From Flavobacterium jejuense (GTDB lineage: Bacteria; Bacteroidota; Bacteroidia; Flavobacteriales; Flavobacteriaceae), in contig NZ_VEVQ02000011.1 in the NCBI RefSeq assembly GCF_006491595.2, positions 79,894 through 143,893 of the forward strand: a stretch of 64,000 nucleotides of DNA. Reading direction: 5' to 3'. This document shows positions 24,415 to 33,455 of the stretch, one piece after another (position 1 is the first letter of the stretch; the number at the start of each line of letters is the position of its first letter). Under the pieces are notes generated by a model. It was not told the origin of the DNA. It did not search any database and saw nothing but the letters and a program-made list of their open reading frames with translations. A program made the position numbers and the translations under genes.

Positions 24415-26031
24415 TTAAAGATTATCAATTATTTTATCTTTTGGATACCTGACTTTATAGCTTATTCTAAATTTTCTAGTCTCATTAGGTTTTAAATCAA
24501 TTTTCCATGTTAAAACACCAGTTTCTTCATTGGCTGAAGCCTTATCTTTTTCTAAAAGTTCAATAGTAATCTCTTTATCCGTACTTATAGGATATTGATC
24601 TTTTAATAACATAGCAATACTTTCTTTTTTATTATTTCTTACAATAAGATCATACGTGAAAATTTGCTCTTTATAAGAAGATAAAAACTTGGTTCCCGAT
24701 TTGTCTACTACTTTTTCTCTTTTAATAGAAATCTTTTTATCACGACCCATGCTTAAGTTCAAAGTATCGGAAGTTGCATTTGCATTAATGAATGTTTTAC
24801 CTACATAAGTACCTTCAAAAATAATATTCGCTTCACCTGGTAATAAATTAAACTTAGAATAATCATTTATTTCAGCTAGTAAGAAAGCTTCTTTTTCTAC
24901 TTTTGGCACAGCATAATATTTATATGAAGCGGGTAATTTAATTTCTTTTAAGGCTACACTATGTGCTTTTCCATTAGATAAAATGTCATAAGGAATGTCA
25001 ATGTCAAAGGTTACATTTAACTGGTTTTCAGAAATCGTAGTATAATTTGAAATGCTAGATTCTTGTAATTCCATTACAGGTGCATCTGATCTAATACCAG
25101 AAACTTTACTTTGGATAGAGTTTAATGCTAAATTTTCTCTTTTACCATAACCGACAACTGGATAGCCAAAACGCAAAAACCAAGCTTGTAAAATAGGAGC
25201 CACATTACTTTGGTTTGGGTTACCACTAGATAAGGTTAATTTTACTTTCTTCCAATCGATTCCTGTATTTTGAGTCACTTGTCCTTTATAAAGCATATCA
25301 ATTGGACTACTAATATTTTCTGCTCTTAAATCGTAAAAGGGTTGCCAAGAAGCGCCTTGCGTTAAATAATTGATGTCTAAATCTACTGTTCCTGCCAATT
25401 CATTCATCACTTGAATAATTAATTTTCCTCTGGAAGTTTTTTCTTCTTTTTGGGTATTGATTTCTAATTTTGAATTCAACTTAGCTAATTGTTCTTTCAA
25501 CTTGCTTTCTTTTTCGTAAAAAGTATTGACTAGATTACTCAATTCAGTACGCTTTGCATTGTAATAGTCTACTAATTTCATTAATTCGGTCACACTTAAA
25601 GCTGCATTTCCACCTGAAATTTGTTGGTTTTTGTCCAATAATTCAATAGTTTTAGAATAGGAAGTACGTTGATTGACCACTTTACTCATTTCTTTGGTCA
25701 CCCAATCGATGCTATCTCTTACTTTTTTAATCGCTGGATTGCTTTCATCAATTTCATATTCAGAAATATAATTTTTGGTAAACTGAAAAGATAAAACTGT
25801 AATGTTCTTTGGTGCATTAATTTGTACCGTACTTTCATTTAAATAATCGGCTACATTTTTAATAACAATTTCGCTCGTTCCTTTTGGCAAAGTAACTGAT
25901 GTGGATTGCGATAATTCGGCACTGTTGACATAAACTGTTGCTGCATTTACTTTTGCAGTAGTAAAAATGGGTTTCTGCGCAAAAAGTGAAACGGAAATCA
26001 GTAAAGTAAATCCTAAAAGTGTTTTTTTCAT
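24415..26031 (-). CDS. MuiA-family protein (DUF4140 plus DUF4139)
   Basis: 538 residues from the ATG at 26031 (the frame begins 9 bases earlier). The signal peptide ends LFAQ. An N-terminal DUF4140-like domain (AATVYVNSAELSQSTSVTLPKG) and a coiled coil (about 100-200) precede the DUF4139 domain with LDINYLTQGASWQPFYDLRA and VKLTLSSGNP, ending in a beta-rich region. The family is called mucoidy inhibitor A in older annotation; its biochemical role is unknown. It is the last gene of the rhodanese-toroid-VWA-MuiA operon, 68 bases after the VWA gene, and ends at a terminator. Confidence 0.88.
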   Translation of the reverse strand: MKKTLLGFTLLISVSLFAQKPIFTTAKVNAATVYVNSAELSQSTSVTLPKGTSEIVIKNVADYLNESTVQINAPKNITVLSFQFTKNYISEYEIDESNPAIKKVRDSIDWVTKEMSKVVNQRTSYSKTIELLDKNQQISGGNAALSVTELMKLVDYYNAKRTELSNLVNTFYEKESKLKEQLAKLNSKLEINTQKEEKTSRGKLIIQVMNELAGTVDLDINYLTQGASWQPFYDLRAENISSPIDMLYKGQVTQNTGIDWKKVKLTLSSGNPNQSNVAPILQAWFLRFGYPVVGYGKRENLALNSIQSKVSGIRSDAPVMELQESSISNYTTISENQLNVTFDIDIPYDILSNGKAHSVALKEIKLPASYKYYAVPKVEKEAFLLAEINDYSKFNLLPGEANIIFEGTYVGKTFINANATSDTLNLSMGRDKKISIKREKVVDKSGTKFLSSYKEQIFTYDLIVRNNKKESIAMLLKDQYPISTDKEITIELLEKDKASANEETGVLTWKIDLKPNETRKFRISYKVRYPKDKIIDNL

Positions 26032-26099
26032 AATATGCAATTTATATATAGAGTATGAATTTTGTATAAAGGATGGAAATTAAAGTTTAAAATTACCGA

Positions 26100-27275
26100 T
26101 TATTTTTCAACCTTGTACCCTTTTGCTTTTCCTAATTCAATTATAGAAGTACTTATCGCATTTCCTAAATCGTCTTGTGTTTTCTCTTTTTTCATTTCCG
26201 CTTCTATATACGCTTGACGTTTTTTAGCCAAAACACTTATTTCTTTCTGAATTTTTTCTCTTTCCGCTGCTTTTTTGGCTACATACGCTTTAATTTCTGC
26301 TTTATCTTTATTTTGTAATTCTGCGGGTAATTCTTCTTTTCTAATATTGTCGATTGCTTTTTCATCTTCACTTACTTTATCCACTAAATCCCAACTTTCA
26401 TTTTTATAAACGGCTTTCGATTTACTAACGGAACGCTCTACATAATTGGCTTTTGAAACACTACCAGCATTAGCATCTTGAACTTCTTGATTCATTTTTT
26501 TCTCAGCACCTTTTTTTCCATAGCTCACATAGGTTTCATTGATTTTTTGATTTTGTAAGGTAATTTGGTCATCATATGGTGTGTTAATGTATTGCACACG
26601 TTCGTTAGAATCGATATTGAAATATTTTCCATTTCCTGTAATGGCTCCATCTTGCCAAAAGGTTCTAATGCCTTCTTCATGATTTCCACAAAAAATAGTG
26701 TTTATGTAGATATCTTGTTTTAAAGCATTTTTTACTACTTCTTTGTAATTAATAGGCCCTTGATTGAAGGGTTCATTTCCAGCAATATACACTAGTTTCA
26801 TGTTTTTGTTTCCGTCTTTCCAACTTAATTTGGTCACGGCATCTTGAATAACAGCTCCACAATATTCTTGACCACCATTGGTGCGAAGTGAGAATAATTT
26901 TTCAGAAATCAAATCTAAATCGGTTGTTAACGGTGCTACTTGTCTTATATAATTAGAGGCTGATGATAAACCATCATTCCCATATTCGTACAAGCCTATT
27001 TCAATTTCAGGCGTTTTACCTTCATATTTTAAAGTTGTTAACGTATTTACGATATTCCATAAGCGTGATTTCGCTTGTTCGATCAAACCGTCCATACTAT
27101 TTGAAGTATCTAAAAGAATAGCTACTTGGATTTTATTTTCTGATGTTGGTCTTTCAACAACTTTTTCAATTGGAGTTTCATTTTCTGCAAGCGTTTCTGC
27201 TTTGGAATGATTGCAACTTCCAAAAGTCAATGTAGTTGCTAATAATGTGCTGATGTATAGGATTCTAGTTTTCAT
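26100..27275 (-). CDS. VWA domain lipoprotein
   Basis: 391 residues. Signal peptide with lipobox TFGSC (Cys21). A von Willebrand A domain (about 48-240) has an intact MIDAS motif, DTSNS at 56-60, plus a later Thr/Asp segment (LRTNGGQEYCGAVIQDAV); the phrase VYIAGNEPFNQGP is typical of this secreted VWA group. Residues 240-391 are a Lys/Glu-rich, probably coiled-coil tail. It is a metal-dependent protein-binding module at the envelope; the ligand is unknown. It sits 18 bases after the toroid gene in the same operon. Confidence 0.88.
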   Translation of the reverse strand: MKTRILYISTLLATTLTFGSCNHSKAETLAENETPIEKVVERPTSENKIQVAILLDTSNSMDGLIEQAKSRLWNIVNTLTTLKYEGKTPEIEIGLYEYGNDGLSSASNYIRQVAPLTTDLDLISEKLFSLRTNGGQEYCGAVIQDAVTKLSWKDGNKNMKLVYIAGNEPFNQGPINYKEVVKNALKQDIYINTIFCGNHEEGIRTFWQDGAITGNGKYFNIDSNERVQYINTPYDDQITLQNQKINETYVSYGKKGAEKKMNQEVQDANAGSVSKANYVERSVSKSKAVYKNESWDLVDKVSEDEKAIDNIRKEELPAELQNKDKAEIKAYVAKKAAEREKIQKEISVLAKKRQAYIEAEMKKEKTQDDLGNAISTSIIELGKAKGYKVEK

Positions 27276-27293
27276 AATAGTTGTTTTTTTAAA

Positions 27294-28613
27294 TTATTTT
27301 TGTAAAGATTGAATGTCGTTTTCGATGCTTAAGATTAATAGACTTGTTGCTGTACAAAATACTGGACTAGTGATACAGTGATGACCGTTCCAACTTCCAT
27401 CTTGATTTTGAATTTTAATTAGTTTTCCAGCAACATTATCGTACCATTTTTTCCAATCGTCATCTTTTTTAACAACCATTGATTCGCCCGTTTGTAAGAA
27501 ACTTAAAAATTCTTCTCCACCATTGTTTCCAAAACCATTCATCACGTCTTCTTGTATCGCTTTTACTTTTGCTGATTTATAGACTTTATCTGCAACAGTA
27601 TAAGAAGCTGCTTTTTCTCTAGCTACACCCAATTTTTCTAAGTTTTCAGTAGTTAATTTGGCATCTTTCTCAATTTTTCCGGTCTTTTTCCCTTCTTCTA
27701 AGATTTCTTGTGCTTCTTTTGCTTCTGTAGCACTTCCACGAACAGAACTACTTACAGCATATAAAACAACTCCAGCTCCATCTTCTGCTTTTACTTCTTC
27801 CGTTTCAGTATTATAATTGCTTTTTTGATAATTTCTAGAGGCATCTAATTTTTCTTTGTCCACTTTAATGTTTTTGTTTTTTGAAGCTTGCTCTAAGCTC
27901 GAACTTGCAAAAGACGATTGTAGTACACCTGCCCAACCAGCTCCTTTTACTTTCCCACTAGAGTCGGAAGATTTCTCAATTTTATCCACACAACTTTGAA
28001 TTCCTTTTTCTACTCTAGTTTGTAGTTCTTTATCATTTATAGTTTCCGCGACTTGATTTAAAAATTGTAAGGTTAAGACAGTGTCAATATTTTCACCTAA
28101 TTTCCTTTGAATTTGAGTACCTCTTATCTGTGTAATAAAGGGTTGATCTTTATTGTTTTCAATTTCTTTTAAAAGGAATTCAAGTGCATTTTTTAAATTG
28201 GCACTGTGTTTTCCACTTTGAATAGTATAGCCACAACGATATAAAGACATTGCTGCCATTGCTGTTGTAGCAGGATCTGAACTTACTGCATGTGGGTTCA
28301 TTTCTCTTTGGTTGTTATGAGAACCTGCTCCCCAACCGCCATCTTTATTTTGTGCGCTAATAATCCAATTTTCTCCTGCAGTAATTTTTTCAGAATACGT
28401 ATTTTCAATTTTATAATTGGAATACCCTTCAACGGATTGTTCACCCATAACAGACATGAATACACATGGCTTTTCTTCTGTTGGGTTAACCGCCAAAAAA
28501 GATTCTTTTTCAGTACTATTTTTGCCTTCTAAAACACGGTTTGAAAGCCAAGCTAATGAAGTTAAAGCTACAATTGCTGTAACTGTTAAGATTTTTGATT
28601 TTTGATTTTTCAT
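27294..28613 (-). CDS. Secreted alpha/alpha-toroid protein (prenyltransferase/squalene oxidase repeat)
   Basis: 439 residues with an N-terminal hydrophobic export segment (about 8-24). Repeats of the prenyltransferase/squalene-oxidase type are seen at WIISAQNKDGGWGAGSHN and near the C-terminus at IQNQDGSWNGHHCI. The centre is rich in Lys, Glu and Ser with the odd phrases GAGWAGVLQSSFASSSLEQA and GAGVVLYAVSSSV. It lacks a terpene-cyclase DXDD motif, so catalysis is doubtful; a binding or scaffold role is more likely. It lies between the rhodanese and VWA genes, with gaps of 30 and 18 bases. Confidence 0.78.
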   Translation of the reverse strand: MKNQKSKILTVTAIVALTSLAWLSNRVLEGKNSTEKESFLAVNPTEEKPCVFMSVMGEQSVEGYSNYKIENTYSEKITAGENWIISAQNKDGGWGAGSHNNQREMNPHAVSSDPATTAMAAMSLYRCGYTIQSGKHSANLKNALEFLLKEIENNKDQPFITQIRGTQIQRKLGENIDTVLTLQFLNQVAETINDKELQTRVEKGIQSCVDKIEKSSDSSGKVKGAGWAGVLQSSFASSSLEQASKNKNIKVDKEKLDASRNYQKSNYNTETEEVKAEDGAGVVLYAVSSSVRGSATEAKEAQEILEEGKKTGKIEKDAKLTTENLEKLGVAREKAASYTVADKVYKSAKVKAIQEDVMNGFGNNGGEEFLSFLQTGESMVVKKDDDWKKWYDNVAGKLIKIQNQDGSWNGHHCITSPVFCTATSLLILSIENDIQSLQK

Positions 28614-28643
28614 AATGTTATGTTTTTAAATTGTTATGCTTAA

Positions 28644-29198
28644 TTAGATTGCTGTACCTTCAAAGGTGATTTTTCGGTCCAAGGATGAAATTAATTCTGA
28701 TAATTCATAGACATTCTTATAACCATATCCGTAAAGAGTAATGAAAGTTGGAATGTTTAATGCCAATGAGATTGGTTTGGGTTGTGTCTCTTTTTTTGGT
28801 AAAGAAATTTTTGATGCAAAGAAAATAGGTTCATTATCTATGTTGTTATTGCAATAGATTAATACTCTAGTATGGAATGAAGGAATTATTTGAGCCAAAT
28901 TATCTTGAGTGAAATCAGAAAAGTTCAAATGAATGGCTCCTTTTATGTGCTTTTTATCGTACATTTCTTTGGAGCGTGTATCTAAAATAATTGTATTTGC
29001 ATTTTTAGAGAATTTTTCAAAGGTTGACCAATTAATCAATCTGTCTTTTCTGTAGTTTTTTACTTCAATTGTTAGTTTTTCAAAAGCATAGTAATCCACT
29101 ATTGAAGGAGTAAAATTGCTTGATGAATCTTGTGCTGTATTAAAAGTAAAAAAAGGTAAAGTGATCATTAGTAGTACTGTTATTAAATTAGTTTTCAT
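28644..29198 (-). CDS. Exported rhodanese-like protein
   Basis: 184 residues from the ATG at 29198. The frame runs on to 29453, but that would overlap the divergent kinase gene, and this ATG begins a clean signal peptide (hydrophobic to about residue 22). A rhodanese domain follows: TIILDTRSKEMYDKKHIKGA and the active-site loop LIYCNNN with the catalytic Cys. After the Cys there is a variable stretch and GYGYKNVYELS. It could handle a sulfane-sulfur or serve as a phosphatase-like fold. First gene of the operon, with a TAAATTTG promoter. Confidence 0.85.
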   Translation of the reverse strand: MKTNLITVLLMITLPFFTFNTAQDSSSNFTPSIVDYYAFEKLTIEVKNYRKDRLINWSTFEKFSKNANTIILDTRSKEMYDKKHIKGAIHLNFSDFTQDNLAQIIPSFHTRVLIYCNNNIDNEPIFFASKISLPKKETQPKPISLALNIPTFITLYGYGYKNVYELSELISSLDRKITFEGTAI

Positions 29199-29218
29199 GT
29201 TTTCGTTGTTATTTGATT

Positions 29219-29226
29219 CAAATTTA
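29219..29226 (-). promoter_or_regulatory. -7 element of the rhodanese-toroid-VWA-MuiA operon
   Basis: On the minus strand this reads TAAATTTG, an exact TAnnTTTG, 20 bases before the rhodanese ATG. No good TTG box lies at the usual distance, which suits an activator-dependent promoter; a phased direct repeat lies just upstream. Confidence 0.6.
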
Positions 29227-29252
29227 GTGAGATAGTAAAAGCGATTTTTGGA

Positions 29253-29285
29253 GACTTGGTGAAACCCAACTTTGACTTGGTAAAC
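29253..29285. promoter_or_regulatory. Phased direct repeat, candidate LytTR binding site
   Basis: GACTTGGTGAAAC (29253-29265) and GACTTGGTAAAC (29274-29285) start exactly 21 bases apart, i.e. two turns of the helix. LytTR regulators typically bind two direct repeats with this phasing. The site lies between the rhodanese operon promoter and the start of the LytS/LytTR pair, in the position expected for activation of the operon. Confidence 0.6.
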
Positions 29286-29312
29286 ACTTTTAAATATGAA
29301 TGCTAAAAGATT

Positions 29313-29320
29313 TATCTTTA
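29313..29320 (+). promoter_or_regulatory. -7 element of the histidine kinase operon
   Basis: TATCTTTA differs from TAnnTTTG only in the last base. It lies 23 bases before the kinase ATG. Confidence 0.45.
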
Positions 29321-29343
29321 CATTAGTATAATTGAGAACTAAA

Positions 29344-31185
29344 ATGACACATAGAAACACACTATATATAATTGTTATCCTTAGCCTGATGTCTTTACAG
29401 ATGCATGCACAAGACTCTATTAAAAAGAAAGCAAGCAAGGTGTCTTTGTCCAATTCTGTGAAGAAATTAGAAAGATCTATTGATACAAATGACGATTACA
29501 AAACAGCAAAGAATTATGAAGAATTGGCTTTGGTATACCAAAAAAAAGGAGATTTAGGCAAAGCAGAAGAATATTATAAAAAGGCAGAAGCGATTTATGC
29601 CAAATTAAAAAAAGCAGAAGAAAAAACAAGAGTAACTCGTGCTATTGCACAAACTCAAGAAAAGCAAAACAAGACTATTCCTGCCATTCAAAGTTATGAA
29701 AGTGCTGGAAGCATTGCAGATGATGAAATTTCCCAACAATTGAATTATAATGATGCCAACCGATTGCGAAATCAAAGCAATCCAAAAGCACAATCGGATT
29801 ATATCAATTCGAACATTCAATTGCTAGAGGAAAAGTCGAAAGACAAAAGTGTGACTTCCGCAAAAAAAGAAAATATAAAGGAAGAAGTTGCAAAAGCATA
29901 CGTTCAAAAAGCAGAAGCGGATTTGTCTAATGCCGAATCTGAAGAGGCAATTGAAAGCTATAAAAGTGCTTTAGATTATGTAGACAACAAACCAGAAGAA
30001 ATAGCCATCAAAAATAAAATTGCTGAAGTTTATAAGGAAGAAAATCAGTTAGGTAAGGCTTTAACCATCAATTTAACCCTTTTAGAAGAAGCAAAAAAGA
30101 GCAACGATTTTGAAACGGAAATAAAGCAATTACAAGAAGTTGCTACTATCTATTTTCAAGTCAATCAACCAGAAAATGCGATTCAATCTTTAAAAGAATC
30201 GTATGCTTTAGCTAGTAAAAACGGAAATACAAAAGAGGTTAAAAACAGTTTAAATCAATTGGTTGCCTACTATAAATCGAAAGGAAATGATGCAGAAAGC
30301 ATGCTTTTGTATGATGATTTTATAACCAATTTTGATAAGATTGTTGCAGCTGATAGTTCGTTAATTGATGATAAGGTTTTCCAAATTTCCGAAAAGAAAA
30401 TTCTACAATTGGAAAAAGAAAAAGCGTTGAAAGATGAATTAATAACCAAGAAAAATAAGTTCAATTATTTCTTGATTGGTTCGCTTATCTTACTTTTTAT
30501 CTTTTTTGCCTTGATTGTAAAAGCCTTGTATTCGATTAAAACAAAAAATAAGAAAATAGCTTTGCAATCCTTGCGAAGAGAAATGAATCCGCATTTTATT
30601 TTTAATAGTTTGAATAGTGTGAACCAATTCATCTCGGAAAATAAAGAATTGGAAGCCAATAAATATTTGAGTTCGTACTCTAATTTGATGCGTAACATGA
30701 TGGAAAATTCCAATAAAGATTTTATCAGTTTAAGTAACGAAATAGAACAATTGAAAAAGTATTTGGATTTAGAGCATTTGCGTTTTCAAGACAAATTTGA
30801 CTATCAAATTACAGTGGATGAAAATATCGATAGCGAAGTTACTTTTATTCCCAACATGATTTTGCAACCTCATTTAGAAAATGCGATTTGGCATGGTTTG
30901 CGTTATAAAGAAGAAAAAGGGAATTTATTATTGAAATTTGAGTTGTTTCAGAAGAATGTACAAATTAGTATTGATGATGATGGTATTGGGTTAACCCAAA
31001 GTAAAGCCTTAAAAACGATTAATCAAAAAGTGCATCAATCTAGAGGAACTACAAATACATTGGAACGTATAAAATTACTGAACGATTTGTACAAAATGAA
31101 TATTACGTTTTCTATAACCGAAAAACAAGCACCAGAAACCGGAACTATTGTTGTAATTTCGGTTCCATTACTAGATAAAATATGA
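29344..31185 (+). CDS. TPR sensor histidine kinase, LytS/YehU type
   Basis: 613 residues from the ATG at 29344. Signal-like segment 1-24, then a periplasmic TPR region (about 30-360; e.g. YQKKGDLGKAEEYYKKAEAI), one membrane helix (about 379-400, FLIGSLILLFIFFALIV) and a cytoplasmic kinase of the His_kinase family: LRREMNPHFIFNSLNSV with phospho-acceptor His417, and an ATPase with NMILQPHLENAIWHGL and ISIDDDGIGL. The TPR domain presumably senses an envelope protein. It overlaps the response regulator gene by 4 bases. Confidence 0.93.
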   Translation: MTHRNTLYIIVILSLMSLQMHAQDSIKKKASKVSLSNSVKKLERSIDTNDDYKTAKNYEELALVYQKKGDLGKAEEYYKKAEAIYAKLKKAEEKTRVTRAIAQTQEKQNKTIPAIQSYESAGSIADDEISQQLNYNDANRLRNQSNPKAQSDYINSNIQLLEEKSKDKSVTSAKKENIKEEVAKAYVQKAEADLSNAESEEAIESYKSALDYVDNKPEEIAIKNKIAEVYKEENQLGKALTINLTLLEEAKKSNDFETEIKQLQEVATIYFQVNQPENAIQSLKESYALASKNGNTKEVKNSLNQLVAYYKSKGNDAESMLLYDDFITNFDKIVAADSSLIDDKVFQISEKKILQLEKEKALKDELITKKNKFNYFLIGSLILLFIFFALIVKALYSIKTKNKKIALQSLRREMNPHFIFNSLNSVNQFISENKELEANKYLSSYSNLMRNMMENSNKDFISLSNEIEQLKKYLDLEHLRFQDKFDYQITVDENIDSEVTFIPNMILQPHLENAIWHGLRYKEEKGNLLLKFELFQKNVQISIDDDGIGLTQSKALKTINQKVHQSRGTTNTLERIKLLNDLYKMNITFSITEKQAPETGTIVVISVPLLDKI

Positions 31186-31931
31186 CAGGATTACAAAAAA
31201 TAAGAAGTGTTATTGTAGAAGATGAAACGGCTGCGAGAGAAGTCTTAAAAAACTATCTTAAAAAGTATTGTCCGCAAGTGGAAGTAATAGGTGAAGCAGC
31301 TAATATTAAAGAAGCCGTTCCTTTATTGCATGAAGTGGAGCCACAATTGGTTTTTTTAGATGTTGAAATGCCTTTTGGAAATGCTTTTGACGTTTTAGAA
31401 GCTTGTAAAGATTTGCAATTTGAAACTATTTTCGTAACTGCTTTTTCTGAATATTCTTTAAAGGCTTTGAACCAAAGTGCAGCTTATTATTTACTAAAAC
31501 CCATTAGTATAGAAGAATTGATTTTGGCCGTGAATAAAGTCCAACAGCAAATAACCAATCACGATTTACTCAATCGAAATAAAATCATAGTAGAAAATTT
31601 CAGAGAACCCAAACCTGAAAAACAACAAGTTATTTTACCCACATTAGAAGGTTTTGAAGTAGTATTAATGAAAAACATTGTAAGACTAAAAGGAAATGGC
31701 AACTTCACGGATTTGTTTTTAGTAGATGGTTCCAAAAAAATGGTTTGTCGTTTTTTAAAACACTTTTCAGAAATTTTGCCTTTTCCTTTTATGAGAGTGC
31801 ATAAATCGCATATCATCAACATCAATTTTGTAAAATCGTATAACAAAGGAGGTTTTATTACGTTACAAGACGAAGCAGAAATTGAGGTTTCTAGTACTTA
31901 TAAAGAGGAGTTTTTGAGTAGGTTTAAGTGA
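31182..31931 (+). CDS. LytTR-family response regulator
   Basis: 249 residues. The receiver domain (8-125) has Glu13/Asp14 in IVEDE, phospho-acceptor Asp60 in LVFLDVEMP, and Lys in YLLKPIS. The LytTR DNA-binding domain (about 150-249) has VRLKGNGNFTDLFLVDG, FMRVHKSHIININFV and the C-terminal LQDEAEIEVSSTY. It is partner of the kinase just upstream. The 21-bp phased repeat in the divergent promoter is a likely target, making the rhodanese-toroid-VWA-MuiA operon its first candidate regulon. Confidence 0.95.
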   Translation: MTGLQKIRSVIVEDETAAREVLKNYLKKYCPQVEVIGEAANIKEAVPLLHEVEPQLVFLDVEMPFGNAFDVLEACKDLQFETIFVTAFSEYSLKALNQSAAYYLLKPISIEELILAVNKVQQQITNHDLLNRNKIIVENFREPKPEKQQVILPTLEGFEVVLMKNIVRLKGNGNFTDLFLVDGSKKMVCRFLKHFSEILPFPFMRVHKSHIININFVKSYNKGGFITLQDEAEIEVSSTYKEEFLSRFK

Positions 31932-31938
31932 TCTAAAT

Positions 31939-32568
31939 ATGAAAAAGCTATTATTACTAATTTTTGTCTTTTGTTTTCAAACTATTTTTAGCCAAAAAGT
32001 GGTTGTAAGAACTTTTTTTGATTATGGTGTTTTATATTATGGAGTTCAAAATCCTGTTGATATTATAGTTGAAGGAGAAAAATGTAAAGACTTGAAAATT
32101 ATAGTTGATGATAAAATAATTAGTGGAAATAACTGTAATTATACTATTTTACCAAAGAAAATAGGAGAGATAGAAATTGCTATTTATAAGAAAAGTAAAT
32201 TAGTAGGAAAACAAAAATTACAAGTAATAGATATAATTCCTGTTGCTACTTTAACTGCTCCAGAAAATGAAAATGGAGAAAAAATCATACAAAATGCTCA
32301 TAATCTCACTTTTTTATTTAAGGGGTTAACCTGTTCTGATATCAATATTCCTAAGTTAGAATATAAAGTGACAATAATTAGAAAAGATAAAGTTGTATTT
32401 TCTAATGTATTTCACAAAAGAGTATTTACTGAAGAATTAAGAAAAGAACTACAAACGCTTCAAAAAGAAGATTTGATTTTATTTACAGATATAAAAGTAA
32501 CACTTATAAATGATTTACAGCTTACTTCTGAAAGTCTTGTTTTTAGGATAACATATGACAACTTTTAA
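31939..32568 (+). CDS. Hypothetical secreted protein with a GldM-like beta-sandwich
   Basis: 209 residues with a signal peptide ending near IFSQ. The first part (FFDYGVLYYGVQNPVDIIVEG, shortened: YYGVQNPVDI at about 35-44; then SGNNCNYTILPKKIGEIEIAI) resembles a repeat domain in the periplasmic part of GldM, the gliding/T9SS motor protein, where a phrase like LYRGVxNPV recurs. There is no membrane anchor as in GldM. It lies 7 bases after the response regulator, so it may be co-expressed with the two-component pair. The fold assignment is an inference. Confidence 0.55.
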   Translation: MKKLLLLIFVFCFQTIFSQKVVVRTFFDYGVLYYGVQNPVDIIVEGEKCKDLKIIVDDKIISGNNCNYTILPKKIGEIEIAIYKKSKLVGKQKLQVIDIIPVATLTAPENENGEKIIQNAHNLTFLFKGLTCSDINIPKLEYKVTIIRKDKVVFSNVFHKRVFTEELRKELQTLQKEDLILFTDIKVTLINDLQLTSESLVFRITYDNF

Positions 32569-32604
32569 TTTTATTAAGGGAAAACAAACACAGTCATCAT
32601 TTTT

Positions 32605-33453
32605 ATGAATAAATACATCACATCAGAACAATTCAACCAATTTAAAGAAGAAGGTTTTGTTAAGATAACCGACTGTTTATCTACTGAGTTATTAAAGAAA
32701 CTACAATTGTTTATTGATGAGGTAGTTGCTGATGAAAATGATACTCAGAAAGTGACACTTCAAGTTGACGACAAAAAATTTGTTACCAATATTCAATTAT
32801 TGGGATACAAAAACAATTTAACTTGCTTGGAGTTATTGGCTTCTCCTTTTTTATTAGAAGTGGCTCAAACTATTTGTGGAGCAGATTTTTTTTGTTTACA
32901 AGAATTTGCAGTGATTAAAAATTTAGGAGATAATTTACCAGTTTTATGGCATCAAGACATGATTCATCAAAGAACGGGATATTGTTTCATGGTAGGTGTT
33001 TATTTAGATGATGCTAATACGAATGATGGAGCACTTAAGGTAATTCCAAAAAGCCACATAAGTAATAAAAACATTTGTGATGTAATAAAAGAAGAATATG
33101 TCGAAATTCCTATGCAAGCTGGTGACATTCTTGTGCATGACATGATGTTGGTCCACAGTTCTGAACCTTTGCAAGTTAATCAAAAAAGAAGAGTCGTTTA
33201 TTTTGAGTTTTTATCAGCTACTCAAGTTGAAAAAGAAGGAATTTATTCCAATGAATTAGTTGCGAATAGAACTAATTTACTGAACGTTGCTTTAAGTTAT
33301 TATAAACAACAAAACCCTTTATTGCAACAGTTTCATTGGAAATCAGCCAACCGACAACATTTTGAAACCGTAGAAGCAATGAGGGTTGCTCTTGATGAAA
33401 TATATGCCATTCCTATTCAAGGAAAACCTTCTAATTATTGTTTTGAGATGTAA
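32605..33453 (+). CDS. Phytanoyl-CoA dioxygenase (PhyH) family protein
   Basis: 282 residues, cytoplasmic. Fe(II)/2-oxoglutarate oxygenase: the iron triad is visible as His116 and Asp118 in LWHQDMIHQ and His184 in MLVHSSEP; an Arg for 2-oxoglutarate lies in KRRVVYFEF. The region GVYLDDANTNDGALKVIPKSH is typical of PhyH (shortened key: DGALKVIPKSH). The substrate is unknown. Its stop is 2 bases from the convergent radA stop, with no room for a terminator between them. Confidence 0.9.
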   Translation: MNKYITSEQFNQFKEEGFVKITDCLSTELLKKLQLFIDEVVADENDTQKVTLQVDDKKFVTNIQLLGYKNNLTCLELLASPFLLEVAQTICGADFFCLQEFAVIKNLGDNLPVLWHQDMIHQRTGYCFMVGVYLDDANTNDGALKVIPKSHISNKNICDVIKEEYVEIPMQAGDILVHDMMLVHSSEPLQVNQKRRVVYFEFLSATQVEKEGIYSNELVANRTNLLNVALSYYKQQNPLLQQFHWKSANRQHFETVEAMRVALDEIYAIPIQGKPSNYCFEM

Positions 33454-33455
33454 TT

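Noticed and set aside
29199..29453. N-terminal extension of the rhodanese gene
   Set aside because: It would overlap the kinase gene and both promoters and would place an extra hydrophobic stretch before a clean signal peptide starting at 29198.
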